A stretch of 64,000 nt of DNA from Hemileia vastatrix (GCA_030280995.1 JASXTE010000014.1:8906656-8970655); one strand, 5' to 3'; shown: positions 43,921 through 58,831, counted from the first letter of the stretch. Program-made: numbers and translations. The notes: generated from the letters alone by a model not told the origin.

Positions 43921-45117
43921 TTGGCTCCCCAGTCCAAAGAAAAGGTGGAAGTGTCCAAGTGGCAGTGGGACTGGTTAAACACTCAGTGGGACTACCTGTC
44001 TCAAAATCAGCATCAGTTACCTGAGGCAGGTCCATCAAGGCCCAACCTGGTCAACCCCACACCTCCCCAGCCCTATAAAGGATGAAAAAGAAGAAGAAAG
44101 CCCAATATGGTGATACCCAGCAAACCCTGGTGTGTCCCTCTATTGATTCTCAAGTGCCTTTTCTTGTGGCTGATTCTGTTCTTTCAGGTAAATCGGAGAG
44201 GGAAGAAGACACCTTGAGACCAGTAGAGGCTGGGAGCAGTAGACAGATAACTCATGTTTCTAATCCATTACTTTTAATTTCTACCTCAATGATTAACCCT
44301 GATATGGCTGTAATTGATGAAACTCTTGACCCTGAGTTCTATGAGAGTCTGGAAAGTTACACAGTTTCCTTATTGAGAAACACTCTAGATGTAGCAAGGA
44401 TTAATGATGAGTACTTGAGAGATATTATTGCCAAAAAAAATTATATAATGAACAATATGCAATCGACCCAGAGATATAATAGCTTGTGAACTGATCAGGG
44501 TTATCAAGCTTTAAGAAGTGAATCACAGAGAGTCTCTGATGAATTTTCTCATTACAAAGAAACCCATGAAAAGAAAGTTGCTTTATGGAAAAATATAAAA
44601 AATGATTTGTCTAAACTAAAAGATACTGTATCTGCCTGTTTCCAGGAGTTGGAGATAGATAAGATGAATCTGAAAAGATTGAATGACCATTTTTCATCTT
44701 TTCAAAATAAGAATCAGTTATCTTTTGCAACAATCAATGAGAGTTTATCTGGTCTTCCAAGATTGAAAACTAGACTATCAACCATTGAGGAGAAATGGAA
44801 CTCATTGTTTATTGATCAAAAGTATTCTGAGATTTCTTTGAAGGAACAAATAGTACAGGATGCTCCAGAGTTACCTGTGGCTAGTTCATCTAAAGTAAAA
44901 ATAGCTACAGAAATACCTGTTGATACCACTGAGTTTCCATCAAAAACTGATGACGCACCAGAATCTTCAACAGAAGAATTAAACAATGAGATTACAGCCC
45001 GATTAGAAAAATTACAGCTTCTTCTTACTCAGAAACAAGCTAGTACTAAGGAGACTCCTTCAAATCAAAAGAATTGGCCAAAACTTTACCAATATCCTAA
45101 ATTTGATGGTGATTCTT

Positions 45118-46294
45118 TTTCAGCCTAGATATCCCTAGGACTGAGTATTTCTTATTCTTAAAATAAGATAACCTTTAGTAAATATAGCTTATATCTTAAA
45201 AATAAGGTTAAAATAATAATATATATTATTATATTATATATATATATAATTATTATTCTATTATACAACTTATAGTAGTTTAAATAGCTTATGCATTGCC
45301 TAAAAATACTTATCAAGGTGTTAATGGAGTCATACTATACTTATCTTAAGTGATATGAAGTAATTATTGACATACGTAAGCTTATATGTATACATAAATC
45401 TCATATTCAGTGAAATATGCAGTATATTATGTATATTTAGGTATATAAGTGGGTTTTAGCCCCTTAATAGACTATAAACTTTGTTTTTCTGCTTATTTTA
45501 GGTCATATTGACGAAATCATTGGACTCACAACGCCTATAGAAGCATAGACACCTATATCAGATGCATACACCCAGTTTGGACAACTAAAATTACTTCCTT
45601 GGATGGTTATTCACGGATTTATGGGTTGAAAGGACTATTCTGGGTTAATGTGGATGCTTGGGGATGTTATTGGGGCTTGGAAATTTTATTTTTTTCTTTT
45701 ATATGCTTTTAGTTTCATTAAATCTCTTTTTGATTATTTATTTTACCTGTTTCTTTATGGTATCCGCTTTTATCTGGATTTTCTATTTATGGTATGGATC
45801 TGTGTTATTATTAATTGTGATGGAGGGTCCTTACTGGAGGTCTGGGTGTTGAAACTTCTTGAAGTAGACGCCATGGGGAGGTGATGGGCCCTCATAGTTC
45901 TGTAATTGCCGGGGATAGCAGTGACATCATCTGGATTGAAGGTCTGTGCACTCCTGTGGATTTGGGTATATGTAAGAAGGGATTTTGACAATTATTTATC
46001 ATCATTCAATTACTAAAACTCCAAAACACACTACTATACAATTATTTAAATTTAGAAATATATTATAAAGCTATTATAAATTGATATTATCTTTATATAA
46101 GCTATAACTATATTTTATACATCTATTTTCCATCACTAGCACGCATTTAAATCCAAGTATTGTGAGTTTTATTTGAGTATAACTATTTTTTAATGTCTTC
46201 CCCTGAGGTTTAATCACTAAATTATTTATTTATAAGTTGTAGGACTATAAATAAACACTATTATATCATACTTATATACTAGACTATACTGACA
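45118..46294 (+). repeat. 5' LTR of D2
   Basis: 1177 bp, with the D-family TATATAAG box near 45442 and the shared G+C-rich block. Ends ACTGACA, followed by ATTGGGGGTC of the leader. Leader 46295-46791 has no gene seen. Confidence 0.95.
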
Positions 46295-46791
46295 ATTGGG
46301 GGTCGTTCCTTATATTTTACTAATTATTTAGTATAAGCCTTGGGACGTGATTTTTACTTTAGTACAGCTCAAAATAACCAAATATTTGGGTCTTCTGCAT
46401 ATTAGTGGGTCATCATAACTCAGTGATTGCGGAAAAGAACTCTTAAAATAATTTTACTAATTCTTTATCATAAAAATTAGATATTTACAGTAGTAACTGT
46501 ACCCAATATAAACCCAGTTTCACTTGGTATTTGGACACCAATATAAAACCCAATTAAATTGGTATTTGGTTAAAGCTTGGTAAGCTACTTATTCACCCTT
46601 ATAGAGGTTTAGTTAAACTAATTATTATATTTTTAACAGATTTTGTCGAATTTTTCTTATAAATAAAGACAAAAATTCAGGGTAAGCTCCATTGCTTTTT
46701 TATTAGTAATAACATTGCTAATATCTTTTGTCTACTAATTCCATAGAGTTTTTTCCTTTTTTAGACGTCAAATATTGTCATTTTTAACAAT

Positions 46792-49700
46792 ATGAGTGCT
46801 CCCCAGGACAGTGTAAGTGAAAAGCCTTCTTATAACACCAGGTCTAAAGCTAACAAAAACTTTCCAGGACATCACCATGGAAGGTCAACAATACCCTCAG
46901 GCAGAAAGCATGAGTATAGAGGAAAAGGACGCTCTCTTAAAAAAGATAACTATAAAAAAGACATCTCTTCCTCTTCAGGATCAACTGTCCCACCTGGCCA
47001 AACAGGTTCTGAAGTTGGAAGAATCAAAATAACTCATGTTCAAAGAGGTAGAGCAATTGCAAAACAATTTCAAGGTAGGGTTTCAGCAGATGAATCAGGC
47101 ATTGGCAGAGTTAAAGGGAGGCCAGCCCAGTCAGTAAAATCAGCAACCCCCTATCCAAGGCGGGTCAACTCACTCCCAGGAGAAAATCCTGGTAGAAAAA
47201 TGGAAATGGGACTGGTTTCATCAACAGTGGACAAGCCACAGTTGCAACAGGGATCCACCACCTCATCTGACTTCCTCAGCTCACCCTTACAAAGGAAAAA
47301 AGCGCCACAAATCAGGACTGGCAACCATCCCATGGTAAGTAGATTACCCTCTCAGATTGAACATAATACTGATAATTACAATATAGGTAATCCTATTGAT
47401 GTTAAATCTGTGCAAAAAATAGAGGAGCATTTAAGAAATTTAGGTTTTAGAGTAGATACACCTGACTTGTCTTTTGTTCACAATAACAGTACTATTTATA
47501 ATGATAATCCAGTTAACCCTCAGTTGCAACCACCTACTAGTGAGATGAGAAGTTCACAGGAGAGTGAGAGAATTGAAAAGGAAGACATGCAATATTTTAA
47601 CAATAATCCAACTGTCCATAGAATTGTTTCAGCATTGTGGAATAGAATGACTGATTGTGAGGAACAGACAGTTAAGCTCACTAGTGATACAATTTCATCC
47701 TTGACATTAAACATTTCTCAATTAGAAACATGTAACAAACAATTAGAGAAAGAACATTTGTCTCTAACTCTTAAATATGATTCATTTAGTAATAAATATA
47801 TTGACCTTTCAAACAAATTCTGTGAGTTAGAAAAATTATATGAAACACATTTATTAAAAACTGAATCAAGAACAAAGTTATCTTTTGCCCAGACAAATCA
47901 AAGTGTCTCTGAGTTGCTACAAAGATTAACTAAAGTTGAGATTGAAACTGCCAATCTACTAATGAACCAGGATAATCATAAGTATAATCAATATAATAAT
48001 AATCCTTTCATTGGCAAAAGTGAATCTCATTCATTCCCTACACCACCACAATTAAAACCATCTGGTGGTAGTGTCAAATCTGAAAATGTAAGTCACAAAT
48101 CCGTGCAGGAGGAAATACAAGACCATTTATCAAAAGTGAATGAGTTGTTGAATTTACCTAAGATTAGTGAGATAAAATCCAATCAGAAAAACTGGCCTAA
48201 GATAGATCAGTACCCAACTTATGATGGGGAAGCCAGCTCTGATTGGCAACATTTTATTCAAAGAATTGACAACATAAAATTCTCATATAAGTTACCAGAT
48301 GAAGAAATTACATCAAAATTAATTTCTTTTTTTAAGGATGTTGCTTTATTATTTTTTGAAGCTGTCTTGAGTGAGGTTAAAGATTACTCTTGGGCTTAAT
48401 GTAAATAATTTATTGATAAACAATTTGGAGGTTCTAAATTCAGGCTTACTCAGCAGAGACATTATGAGAAGACTAGCTATAATCCGTTGAATGGTGACAA
48501 ACCTATAGTATTTTAAATGAATTTAAACAAAATATTAAAAGCCATTGAGCCTCATATGGATTTTAACTTATGGAAAGATAGGATAATATATAAATTACCT
48601 ATATCTGTCAGAGACATTTTTGTAGCTAGAACATTAAATGTTACTTAATATTCTGACTTTATTAATATTTGCAATGAAATATTATTAAACCATAAGTATG
48701 AATCAAGGTATTCCACTTATAAAAAAATGTTGAACCTGTAAAAATTCAGAATTCAAAAACACTTCAGGAAAAGCAGAAAAAACCTACTGCACCTGTAGTA
48801 CCTATATAGTATGAAACAAATACTTGTTATAAGTGTAACAAACCTTGGGTCAAAGGTCACAAATGTGAGAAAAACATAAATATTGTTGAAAATCAACATG
48901 AATCTGAATCTGAAACTGGAAAAAGTAAAGAATCAAGTGATTATGACAGCAATATCTCATATAGTGATGATAATGAAGTCTGTATGTTGGAAGATGATTT
49001 GTCCATCTTTGAAAATCCAATATTAAATATGGACTCAAATGAATCTTTAATTAATTTTGAGGATGCTGAAGTCATTAAGGATATACAAGCTGATAACTTT
49101 AGAATGACACCTATCACGGTTCCAGCTATAATTTCTGGTGAAAATGTTAATATAGTACTGGACACAGGAGCTGCTGGTTCTGTTGTTTCCACTAATACAT
49201 TACAGAAAATTGATAGTGAATATAAGTCTAAGCTTGAGCCACTTCAAAGTAAAAATTGGAGAGGTTTTGGATCAGTTCTAAACCCCATTGGTAAATACAA
49301 AGCTGCTGTTTTCTTCAAACATCAACATGGTTATGTAAGGGTAACTTGTGACTTTTTAGTAATGGATAATACTAACTGTAGTAACTGTTTTATCATTGGA
49401 AATGATATTCTGACTAAATTTGGTGTAAAATTAGACCCTGCTAATATCAATTTTACAATTGGCATGAATTGTAAAAGGAAATTTAAAATAAATTCTTTTA
49501 ACACAGTCTTACACATTGAGTCAGTCACGAATTCCCCGTGTAAAGGAAGAGAGTCCAATGAGATGGAACTTCTGGAAACAGAAATTTCAAAAGCATCATT
49601 TGGCACTCAGATAAATAAAGCTGAAAAAAATAATATTTTGGAATTAATTAAAGCATTTTCAATGGCTTTTGCACATGGTACACATGAACTTGTCCTTGTA

Positions 49701-52657
49701 AAAAATCAGGAAATGAAGATTAGTTTAACCTGTGATATGGATAATATTCCTGCTAGTCTTAAAAAGAAACCATACCCTGCTTCACCAATGAAGAGGAAAG
49801 ACATAGAGGATAATATTAAGATGTTATTAAAAATGAACATTCTTGAGAAGGTTGAAACTACACCAAAATATTGTGTAATATCACCAGTGCTAATTTATTA
49901 TGAACAGGATAAAGCAAGACTGTGCGGTGATTATAGAGCATTAAATACATTTACAGTAGATGATATTTATCCCTTGCCAAGGATTGCCTCTATACATGCT
50001 ACCCTTAAAGGTGCTAAATATATAAGTTGCATAGATGGAAATAAAGGGTACCATCAAATTACTGTTGAAAAGAATTCACAGAACTTTTTGTTGATAACAA
50101 CACACATGGGAATTTATAAGTATGTCAGAATGCCATTTGGACCAAAAAATGCTCCATCAGTATTTCAGAAGTTAATGGATATAACATTCCATAAAGAAAT
50201 GATTGAGGGATGGTTAATGGTATACATTGATGACATCATAGTGTTCTCAAAGACTTATGAAGAACACTTAATCCATTTAAGGAAAGTATTTCAAAAAATG
50301 GATGAAACAAAAATGACCCTTGCATTGAAAAAATGTAAATTTGGGTTTGAATCTTTAAAATTGCTTGGTCATATTGTATCTGGCCTACAAATATGTGTAG
50401 ACCAAAATAATGTGGCTGCATTAAAGAATATTGGCATTCCTTAAAATTTAAAGGATGTACAATCTTTTCTTGGAATGTGTGGTTATTATAGACAATATAT
50501 AAAAAACTACCAATCAATTGCTGCACCACTGACCACACTGATAAAGAAATCAGAAGCTTTCATTTGGAATAATGAAAGACAACAGGTTTTGATAAGTTGA
50601 AAGAATGTTTAATGACAGCTCCTATCTTAGGATTACCAGATTTCCAATTACCTTTTGTATTATATACAGATGCAAGTTTTATTGGACTGGGTGCTGCTTT
50701 GCATCAAAAACAACTTATTGAAGGAAAAATGTCTGAAGTAGTAATCTGCTATATTTCACGTACTCTGAGAAGTAGTGAATTGAAATATGGTGCTACTCAA
50801 CTTGAATGTTTGGCAGTAGGATGGGCTCTTGAGAAGCAAAATTATTATCATGAAGACCAAAAATTTGAGTTAATAACTGACTGTAGTGCATTTAAGTCAC
50901 TCTTAAACATGAAAACTCCTAATAGACACATGTTTAGATGGCAATTAGCTGTACAAGAATACAGAGGCCGGATGACTATTACACATAGAGCAGGAACCTA
51001 TCACTCTAATGTAGATCTGTTATCTAGAGTACCTCTGCCTAATAATGATGATAATCCTGCTTATGTTCCTGAGTCAGAGATTATTAAGATTTATGGCATT
51101 TATATTGTAGATATTGAGGATGAATATATGCAATCAATTTTTGATAATTATGCTTCAGATCCTGACTTGAGTAAACTCACTACAATATTAAATGATCCAT
51201 CTAATGCTTCAATAAATATTTTAATAAAAACATTACCAAATAAGTATAATGAGGCATTAGAAAAAGGAAAATTTTCCAATGAGGATGGTTTTATTTGTTA
51301 CAGGAAAAAATTATCTAATGTAATTGTAATTCCCCCTTCAATGAAGGAGTTAATGTTAAGTAAATGTCATTATGATATCTTAGCAGGTCATTTTGACTAC
51401 CATAAAACATTAACCAGAGTAAAAAACACAGCTTGGTGGATTAACATGTCTGAGGATGTTCAGAAATATGTTGAAACATGTGATTATTGTCAAAAATCTA
51501 AAAGATTAACAGGCAAAAGAGCTGTTTTATTACAACACATTGAGCAACCAAAGGCTCCATGGGAAATAATTAACATGGACTTTGTAACAGGTTTGCCAAT
51601 AGCAGGGCATAAGAGTTATAACTCCTGCTGGATAATTGTAGATAGATTTACAAAGATGTGTAAATTTATTCCTACCCATAAAGAGGTTTCTGCAAAGGAC
51701 TTAGCTTTTTTATGGTGGACACAAATGTTAAATATAGCAGGTTTCACCAAAGAAATAGTTTCTGACAGAGATCCTAAATTTACTTCTGAGTTCTGGACAT
51801 CACTTATTGATGTTTCAGGGTGTCAATTAACACTTTCTACAGCACACCATCCACAAACTGATGGGCTAGCAGAAAGAATGATACAAACCTTAGAAGATAT
51901 GATAAGAAGATACTGTGCTTTTGGTCTTAATTTTAAAGAAAATGACAAATTCACTCATGATTGGGTAACCCTTATCCCAGGTTTAGAATTTGCATACAAT
52001 AGTACAGTACATTCTGTCACTGGCAAGAAGCCATTTGAGTTATGGTTGGGTTATGTACCTAATACCCCTTCTAAAACTCTTAATAAGTTACCTAGATTGG
52101 ATATCCATCCAGGTACTAAATCTCTTCTTCAGATGCAGGAATTATGCAGAAAACATGCTCAAGAATGTATAAATAAGGCGTTTGAGTATGAAAAGAAAAG
52201 ATGGGATAAAGCCCATAAAGAAAAAATGTTCAAAGAGGGTGATGAAGTCCTTATTTCTACACTACATTTCAATTTAAATGGTAATGTTAAATTGAAGGAT
52301 CCATTCATTGGACCATTTGTAGTTAAAAATATGGTTGGTAATAATGCTGTTGAGGTTATTCTATATGCACCATATGATAGAAAACATCCAGTATTTCCTA
52401 TTTCTCTTATATAACCATACCATTCTAATGATACTGCTCTATTTCCAAGAAGATCAGGAAGGCATAAACAGCAACCTGAAGAAATAGTTGAAAAGGCAGA
52501 AATTGAGAAGATACTTAAAAAGAGACACCTTACTAAAGAAAAGGGATTTGAGTATCTATTAAGATTTAAAAATAAATCAAGTGAATATGACCAGTGGATT
52601 CCAGAAAATGAAATCTCTGATCTTAAAAATCTCTTGAAAAAATTTAAATCTAAATAA
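46792..52657 (+). pseudogene. D2 gag-pol polyprotein
   Basis: It is collinear with D1 gag-pol from M-S-A-P-Q-D-S to K-F-K-S-K-stop. gag is open for 535 codons, then stops cluster at 48400-48960, including the zinc-knuckle region, with a frame change. Protease (V-L-D-T-G-A-A) and RT (I-D-G-N-K-G-Y-H, Y-I-D-D) lie in 48984-50444. A small deletion near 50586 shifts the frame. RNase H, integrase (M-D-F-V-T-G, S-D-R-D-P-K-F, A-E-R-M-I-Q) and the C-terminal chromodomain follow, with one stop at 52412. It is more damaged than D1. Confidence 0.93.
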
Positions 52658-52771
52658 TACTGTTTATTCAGTATATGTATTATAAAAATTATTTTTTATT
52701 TTTTATTTCACTCCTTAGTTTTAATTAAAAATGTCTTAACATTTTTTTATTGTTTTATTGGGGTGAGGGAG

Positions 52772-53948
52772 TGTCAGCCTAGATATCCCTAGGACTGAGT
52801 ATTTCTTATGCTTAAAATAAGATAACCTTAAGTAAATTAAGCTTATATCTTAAAAATAAGGTTAAAATAATAATATATATTATTTTATTATATATATATA
52901 TAATTATTATTCTATTATACAACTTATAGTAGTTTAAATAGCTTATCCATGGCCTAATAATACTTATTAAGGTGTTAATGGAGTCATAATATACTTATCT
53001 TAAGTGATATGAAGTAATTATTGACATACATAAGCTTATGTGTATACATAAATATCATATTCAGTGAAATATGCAGTATATTATGTATATTTAGGTATAT
53101 AAGTGGGTTTTAGCCCCTTAATAGCCTATAACCTTTGTTTTTCTGCTTATTTTACGTCATATGGACGAAAACATTGGACTCACAACGCCTATATAAGCAT
53201 AGACACCTATATCAGATGCATACACCCAGTTTGGACAACCAAAATTACTTCCTTGGATGGTTATTCATGGATTTATGGGTTGGAAGGACATTTCTGGGTT
53301 AATTTGGATGCTTGGGGATGTTATTGGAGGCTTGGAAATTATATTTTTTTCCTTAATATGCTTCTGGTTTCATTAAATCTCTTTTTGATTGTTTATTTTA
53401 CCTGTTTCTTTATGGTATCCGCTTTTATCTGGATTTTCTATTTATGGTATGGATCTGTGTTATTATTGATAGTGATGGAGGGTCCTTACTGGAGGTCTGG
53501 GTGTTGAAACTGCTTGAAGTGGACGCCATGGGGAGGTGATGGGCCCTCACAGTGCTGTAATTGCCGGGGATAGCAGTGACATCATCTGGATTGAAGGTCT
53601 GTGCACTCCAGTGGATTTGGGTATAAGTAAGAAGGGATTTTGACAATTATTTATCATCATTCAATTACTAAAACTCCAACAAACACTACTATACAATTAT
53701 TAAAATTTAGAAATATATTATAAAGCTATTATAAATTGATATTATCTTTATATAAGCTATAACTATATTTTATACATCTATTTTCCACCACTAGCACGCA
53801 TTTAAATCCAAGTATTGTGAGTTTTATTTGAGTATAACTATTTTATTAGTCTTCCCCTGAGGTTTAATCACTAAATCATTTATTGATAAGTAGTAGGACC
53901 ATAAATAAACACTATTATATCATACTTATATACTAGACTATACTGACA
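52772..53948 (+). repeat. 3' LTR of D2
   Basis: 1177 bp from TGTCAGCC to ACTGACA, directly after the polypurine tract and followed by the TTCTT duplication. Confidence 0.96.
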
Positions 53949-55704
53949 TTCTTCCTCTGATTGGCAACAATTTATACGCAGAGTTGATAGCTTAAAAAAT
54001 TCTTACAAACTCCCAGATGAGGAAATTGTGTCCAAGTTAATTTCTTTGTTCACTAATCTTGCCCTAATGTGGTATGAATCTGTTCTCCTGGATGGGAATG
54101 GATTGGAAGAAATTAATTAAAGCACAATTTGGTGGCTCCAGAGTTACCTCTGGCTAGTTCATATAAAGTAAAAATAGCTCCAGAAATACCTGTTTATACC
54201 ACTGAGTTTCCATCAAAAACTGATGATGCACCAGGATCTTCAACAGAAGGATTTAACAATGAGATTACAGCCCAATTAGAAAAATTACAGCTGCTTCATA
54301 CTCAGAAACAAGCTAGTACTAAGGAGACTCCTTCAAATAAAAAGAATTGGCCAAAACTTGACCAATATCCTACATTTGATGGTGATTCTTTCTCTGATTG
54401 GCAAAAATTTATTTGCAGAATTGATAACTTAAAAAATTCTTACAAACTCCCAGATGAGGAAATTGTGTCCAAGTTAATTTCTTTGTTAACTAATGTTACC
54501 CTAATGTGGTATGAATCTGTTCTCCTGGATGGGAATGACTACTCATGGGAGGATTGGAAGAAATTAATTAAAGCACAATTTGGTGGCTCCAAGTTCAGAA
54601 TGGCTCAACAAAGGCAGTATGAGGAAACTAGATATAGCTCTTCTACTGATAAACCTATTGAGTTTTTAATGAAACTTGAAAAAATCTTATGGGCAATGGA
54701 CCCAAATATAGAGTTTGATTTATGGAAGGACAGGATCCTCTATAAATTACCAATGTCTCTGAGAGACTTGATAGTGGCTAGGACTGAGTTCTCCAAGGAA
54801 CCCTCTTCTTTCATTAATACTTTCAATGAGATCCTTCTAAACAATAAGTATGATGCCAGAAGATTCATTCCTAGAACCCCTTTGGAGAAATCCTCCACTT
54901 ACCAACAGAAACCTCTGGAAAAGGTTTGTAAACCTTCTTCCCCTGTTGCACCAAAGAAGTATGCAATAAACACTTGCTTCAAGTGCAACAAGCCTCGGAA
55001 GAAAGGCCATGTTTGTGACAAGAAGATAAATCTTGTAAAACAAACAGAGGAGCATGATGATGACACAGTGGCACTGGATGATACATCAAGTGATTGTGCC
55101 AGCAATATTTCATATGAATCTCAACAAGAAATCTTCATGCTGGAAGAGGATATTCATTATTTAAATACTATTGATATTGATAATAATGCTTTATCTACAG
55201 TTGAGAATGCTGAGATCATAAAGAACATTGATGATAACTCAATTGTTATTGCCCCTCTCAAGGCACCAGTCTTGATTAGTGGGACCAGCATTGAAGTTGT
55301 TCTGGATTCTGGAGCAGGAGGAAGTGTAGTTTCTGAAAGAGCACTTGGTTCAGTGGATCAACACTATAAATGAAAACTGATGCCCATCATTTCTGTAAAT
55401 TGGAGAGGTTATGGCTCTGTTTTGTCCCTTATCGGTAAATACAAAGCCACAGTGTTTTTTAAATATAACCATGGTTTTGTAAGAGCTATTTGTGATTTTG
55501 TTGTTATGAAGAATAACAACTTAAGCAATTGGTTTACTGTAGCGAATGATATTTTAACCAAGTATGGCATAAAACTGGATCCCTCAAATCAATGTTTCAC
55601 AATGGGAATGAATGGGAAGAGAAAATTTTAGATTTCCTTCCCTAAAAAATTATTGAAACCAGAATTAAACACATGTAATTCTGTAAGGAAGATCTACAAA
55701 AGAG

Positions 55705-58700
55705 ATGCATGCCCTTTTGTCTGAAATTGACAATGCCTCTTTTGGAGAACAACTTTCTGGTGAGGATAAAGATTCCATCATTAACTTGATAAAGTCTTTT
55801 CCTATGGCCTTGAATCATGGGTCACATGAGCTGGGATTAGTTAAAGAGGAAATGAAACTTTCATTGTCTTGCCCATTAACTGATATTCCACCTAGTTGAA
55901 AGAAGAAGCCTTATCCTGCTTCCCCCACAAAGGGAAAAGATATTGAAGACAATATCTCTACCCTTTTAAAAATGAATATTATTGAAAAGGTAGTTGAAAC
56001 ACCTAAACATTGTGTTATCTCACCTGTCCTAATTTCTTATGAGAAAGATAAAGCCAGGTTATGTGGTGATTATAGAGCACTAAATACTTATACTGTTGAT
56101 GATATCTACCCTTTACCGAGAATTAGCTCTATACATGCTACTTTACAGGGTGCTAAATATATCAGCTGTCTGTATGGTAACAAGGAATATCACCAGGTAC
56201 CTGTTAAGAAAAATTCTCAGAACTTTCTGATGATTGCCACTCATATGGATATTTATAAGTATATTAGGATGCCATTTGGCCCTAAAAATGCCCCTTCAGT
56301 TTCACAAAAAGTCATGGATATCACATTCCATCAAGAGATAATTGAAGGATGGCTGATGGTTTATATTGATGATATCATTATATTCTCAAAAACATTTGAG
56401 GACCATCTTAAACACCTGTGTAAAGTATTTCAGAAAATGGATGAAATAAATATGACACTTGCTTTGAAGAAATGTAAATTTGGTTTCCATTCTTTAAAAC
56501 TTCTTGGTCATGTTGTTTCAGGCTTACAGATATGTGTTGACCAGAACAAAGTGGCAGCCATACAACAGGTGAAGGCTCCTACAACAGTGAGAGAGCTCCA
56601 AAGTTTTTTGGGGATGTGTGGATACTATAGACAGTATATTAAAAGTTACCAAGTCATAGCTTTACCCCTTACCCAATTAACTAGAAAGGATGTTGCTTTT
56701 GTCTGGAATAGTGAAAGACAAAGAGCCTTTGACACTATGAAACAATTTTTGATGTCAGCACCAATTCTTGCTTTACCTGAATTTAATCAACCATTTGTTT
56801 TGTACACTGATGCCAGTTTCATTGGTCTTGGTGCTGCCCTCCATCAAAAACAAGTGATAAATGATAAAGTTTCAGAAGTAGTAATTTGTTATATTTCAAG
56901 AACCTTGAGAAATAGTGAATTGAAATATGGTGCTACTCAATTAGAGTGTTTAGCTGTAGTATGGGCTCTAGAAAAGCTTCATTATTACCTAGATGACAAA
57001 AAATTTGAACTTGTCACTGACTGCAGTGCAGTTAAATCCCTTTTAAACTTGAAAACACCTAACAGACATATGTTCAGATGGCAGTTGGCTGTTCAAAAAT
57101 ACAGAGGGAGAATAAAAAATTATTCATAGGTCTGGTATTGTTCACTCAAATATGGATATGTTATCTAGGTTACCTTTATTAAATAATGACTCTAATCCTG
57201 CGTATGATCCTGAGGATGAAATTATTCATATATATGGGATATATGTTGTTGATATGGAGGAAGAGCTATTACAGCTTATTCTGGATTCATATGATAAGAA
57301 CACTGACTTGAAAAAGTTATGCACCATATTAAATGATCCAAAGAATGCTTCAATACAAGCATTAATTAAAACCCTTCCACCAAAGTACCAAAAAGCTTTG
57401 GAAAAAGGTAAATTTTCAATTGATGAAGGATATCTATATTATAGAAGAAAGTTGAGTAATGTCATTGTTATTCCTCCTTCTATGAAAGAAATCATTTTGA
57501 AAATTTTTCATGATGATAAATTAGCTGGAAATTTTGATCTTGAAAAAACAATGATCAGAATTAAGAACACTGCTTGGTGCGTTAATATGTCTGAAGACAC
57601 AAAATTATATGTTGAGTCTTGTGATTCTTGCCAAAAATCAAAAAGATTAACTGGTAAAAGAGCAGGATTAATGCAACATATTGAACCTCCTGATGCACCA
57701 TGGCAGATAATAAACATGGATTTTGTAACAGGGTTACCTATTGCTGGTAAAGACAGTTATAACTCTTGTTGGGTTATTGTGGACAGATTCCCAAAAATGT
57801 GTAAATTTATCCCTACTCACAACGATGTTTCCACTAAAGAATTAGCTTTCTTATGGTGGTGCCATATGTTTAATACTGCTGGTTATCCTAAAGCCATAAT
57901 CTCTGACAGAGACCCTAAATTTTCTTCTGAATTTTGGATGTCTCTGATGGATGTTTGTGGTTGTGATCTGAAACTTTCTACTGCCCATCATTCACAGACT
58001 GATGGTTTAGCTGAAAGAATGATTCAGACTTTAGAGGACATGATTAGAAGGTATTGTGCCTTTGGCCTTGAGTATAAAAATAATTACAGATTCACTCATG
58101 ATTGGGTTACCTTACTTCCTGAGTTGGAATTTGCTTATAATAGCACTGTTCATTCTGTTACTCAAAGAAAGCCTTTTGAGCTCTGGCTTGGATATGTTCC
58201 AAATACTCCTTCCCAAATTCTCAATAACAAAATATCTAAATTGGATATAAATCCTGTTGTAAAATCTTTTCTTTAAATGCAACAACTATGCAGAAATCAT
58301 ACTCAAAAATGTATTGAAAAATCATTTGAATATGAGAAGAAAAGATGGGACAAATCCCATAAAGAATACACTTTTAAAAAGGGTGATGAAGTGTTGATTT
58401 CTACAGTCCACTTCAACTTACAAGGTAATAACAAATTAAAAGATCCATTTGTTGGTCAATTTGTTGTCAGAAGAATGATTGTAGATAATGCTGTTGAGGT
58501 TATTTTGTATTCTCCATATGACAGGAAACATCCTGTTTTTCCAATATCTCTTTTGAAACCTTACACATCCAATAGTGATTTTTTTCCAAAAAGGAGGGGA
58601 AGACCAAAGAAAACCCCAAATGAAATCACTGAAACAGCAGAAATTGAAAAAATTCTAAATGACAGAATAGTCACTTCTGAAAAAGGTACAGAATACTTAT

Positions 58701-58831
58701 TGAGATTCAAGAATAAATCATCTGAATATGATTCTTGGATACCTGGGAAGGAGATATCTAATCTTCCTACTCTGCCAAAAAGGTATAAAAAGAAAAAAAT
58801 CATAGTATTTTTTTTTGTTTTTTTAGAGTGA
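55705..58831 (+). pseudogene. Element E reverse transcriptase, RNase H, integrase and chromodomain
   Basis: It is collinear with D pol. RT has L-C-G-D-Y-R-A-L-N and Y-I-D-D, but the first catalytic Asp is lost (S-C-L-Y-G-N-K-E in place of I-D-G-N-K-G). RNase H shows Y-T-D-A-S-F and T-D-C-S. A frameshift near 57125 separates it from integrase (H-D-D-K-L-A-G-N-F with the first zinc His altered, C-D-S-C-Q, M-D-F-V-T-G, S-D-R-D-P-K-F, A-E-R-M-I-Q). A stop lies at 58274, then G-Q-F in the GPY/F position and a C-terminal chromodomain (Y-L-L-R-F-K, Y-D-S-W-I-P). A stop also sits at 55897. Inactive. Confidence 0.92.

Larger units (their letters stand above)
45118..53948 (+). mobile_element. D2: second D-family element, inserted in E gag
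   Basis: LTRs 45118-46294 and 52772-53948 are both 1177 bp. The target duplication TTCTT is at 45113-45117 and 53949-53953. The 5' LTR starts TTTCAG in place of TGTCAG. The polypurine tract GGGGTGAGGGAG is at 52760-52771. It is collinear with D1 on the opposite strand. Confidence 0.96.
44862..54590 (+). repeat. Tandem duplication of ~0.44 kb in E gag, first copy split by D2
   Basis: Copy one is 44862-45117 joined to 53954-54140; copy two starts at 54141. At the junction GGCTCCA|GAGTTACC, the shared GCTCCA is also present before GAGTTACC at 44862-44870. That is 6 bp of microhomology. Copy one has also lost 14 bp near 54105. Confidence 0.85.
43518..55631 (+). pseudogene. Element E gag and protease (interrupted by D2)
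   Basis: ATG 43518 starts a basic, Ser-rich N-terminal frame with stops near 44022 and 44078. gag then runs 44082-45117, with a stop at about 44487, and resumes after D2 at 53954 (D-G-D-S / S-S-D-W). After the duplication at 54141 it is open to 55373. Features: coiled-coil-rich gag, N-W-P-K-L-D-Q-Y-P, F-G-G-S-K-F-R, zinc knuckle C-F-K-C-x7-H-V-C (about 54980-55020), protease V-V-L-D-S-G-A-G-G (about 55300). A stop at 55372 and a further break at 55629 end the block. It is homologous to D gag throughout. Confidence 0.85.
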
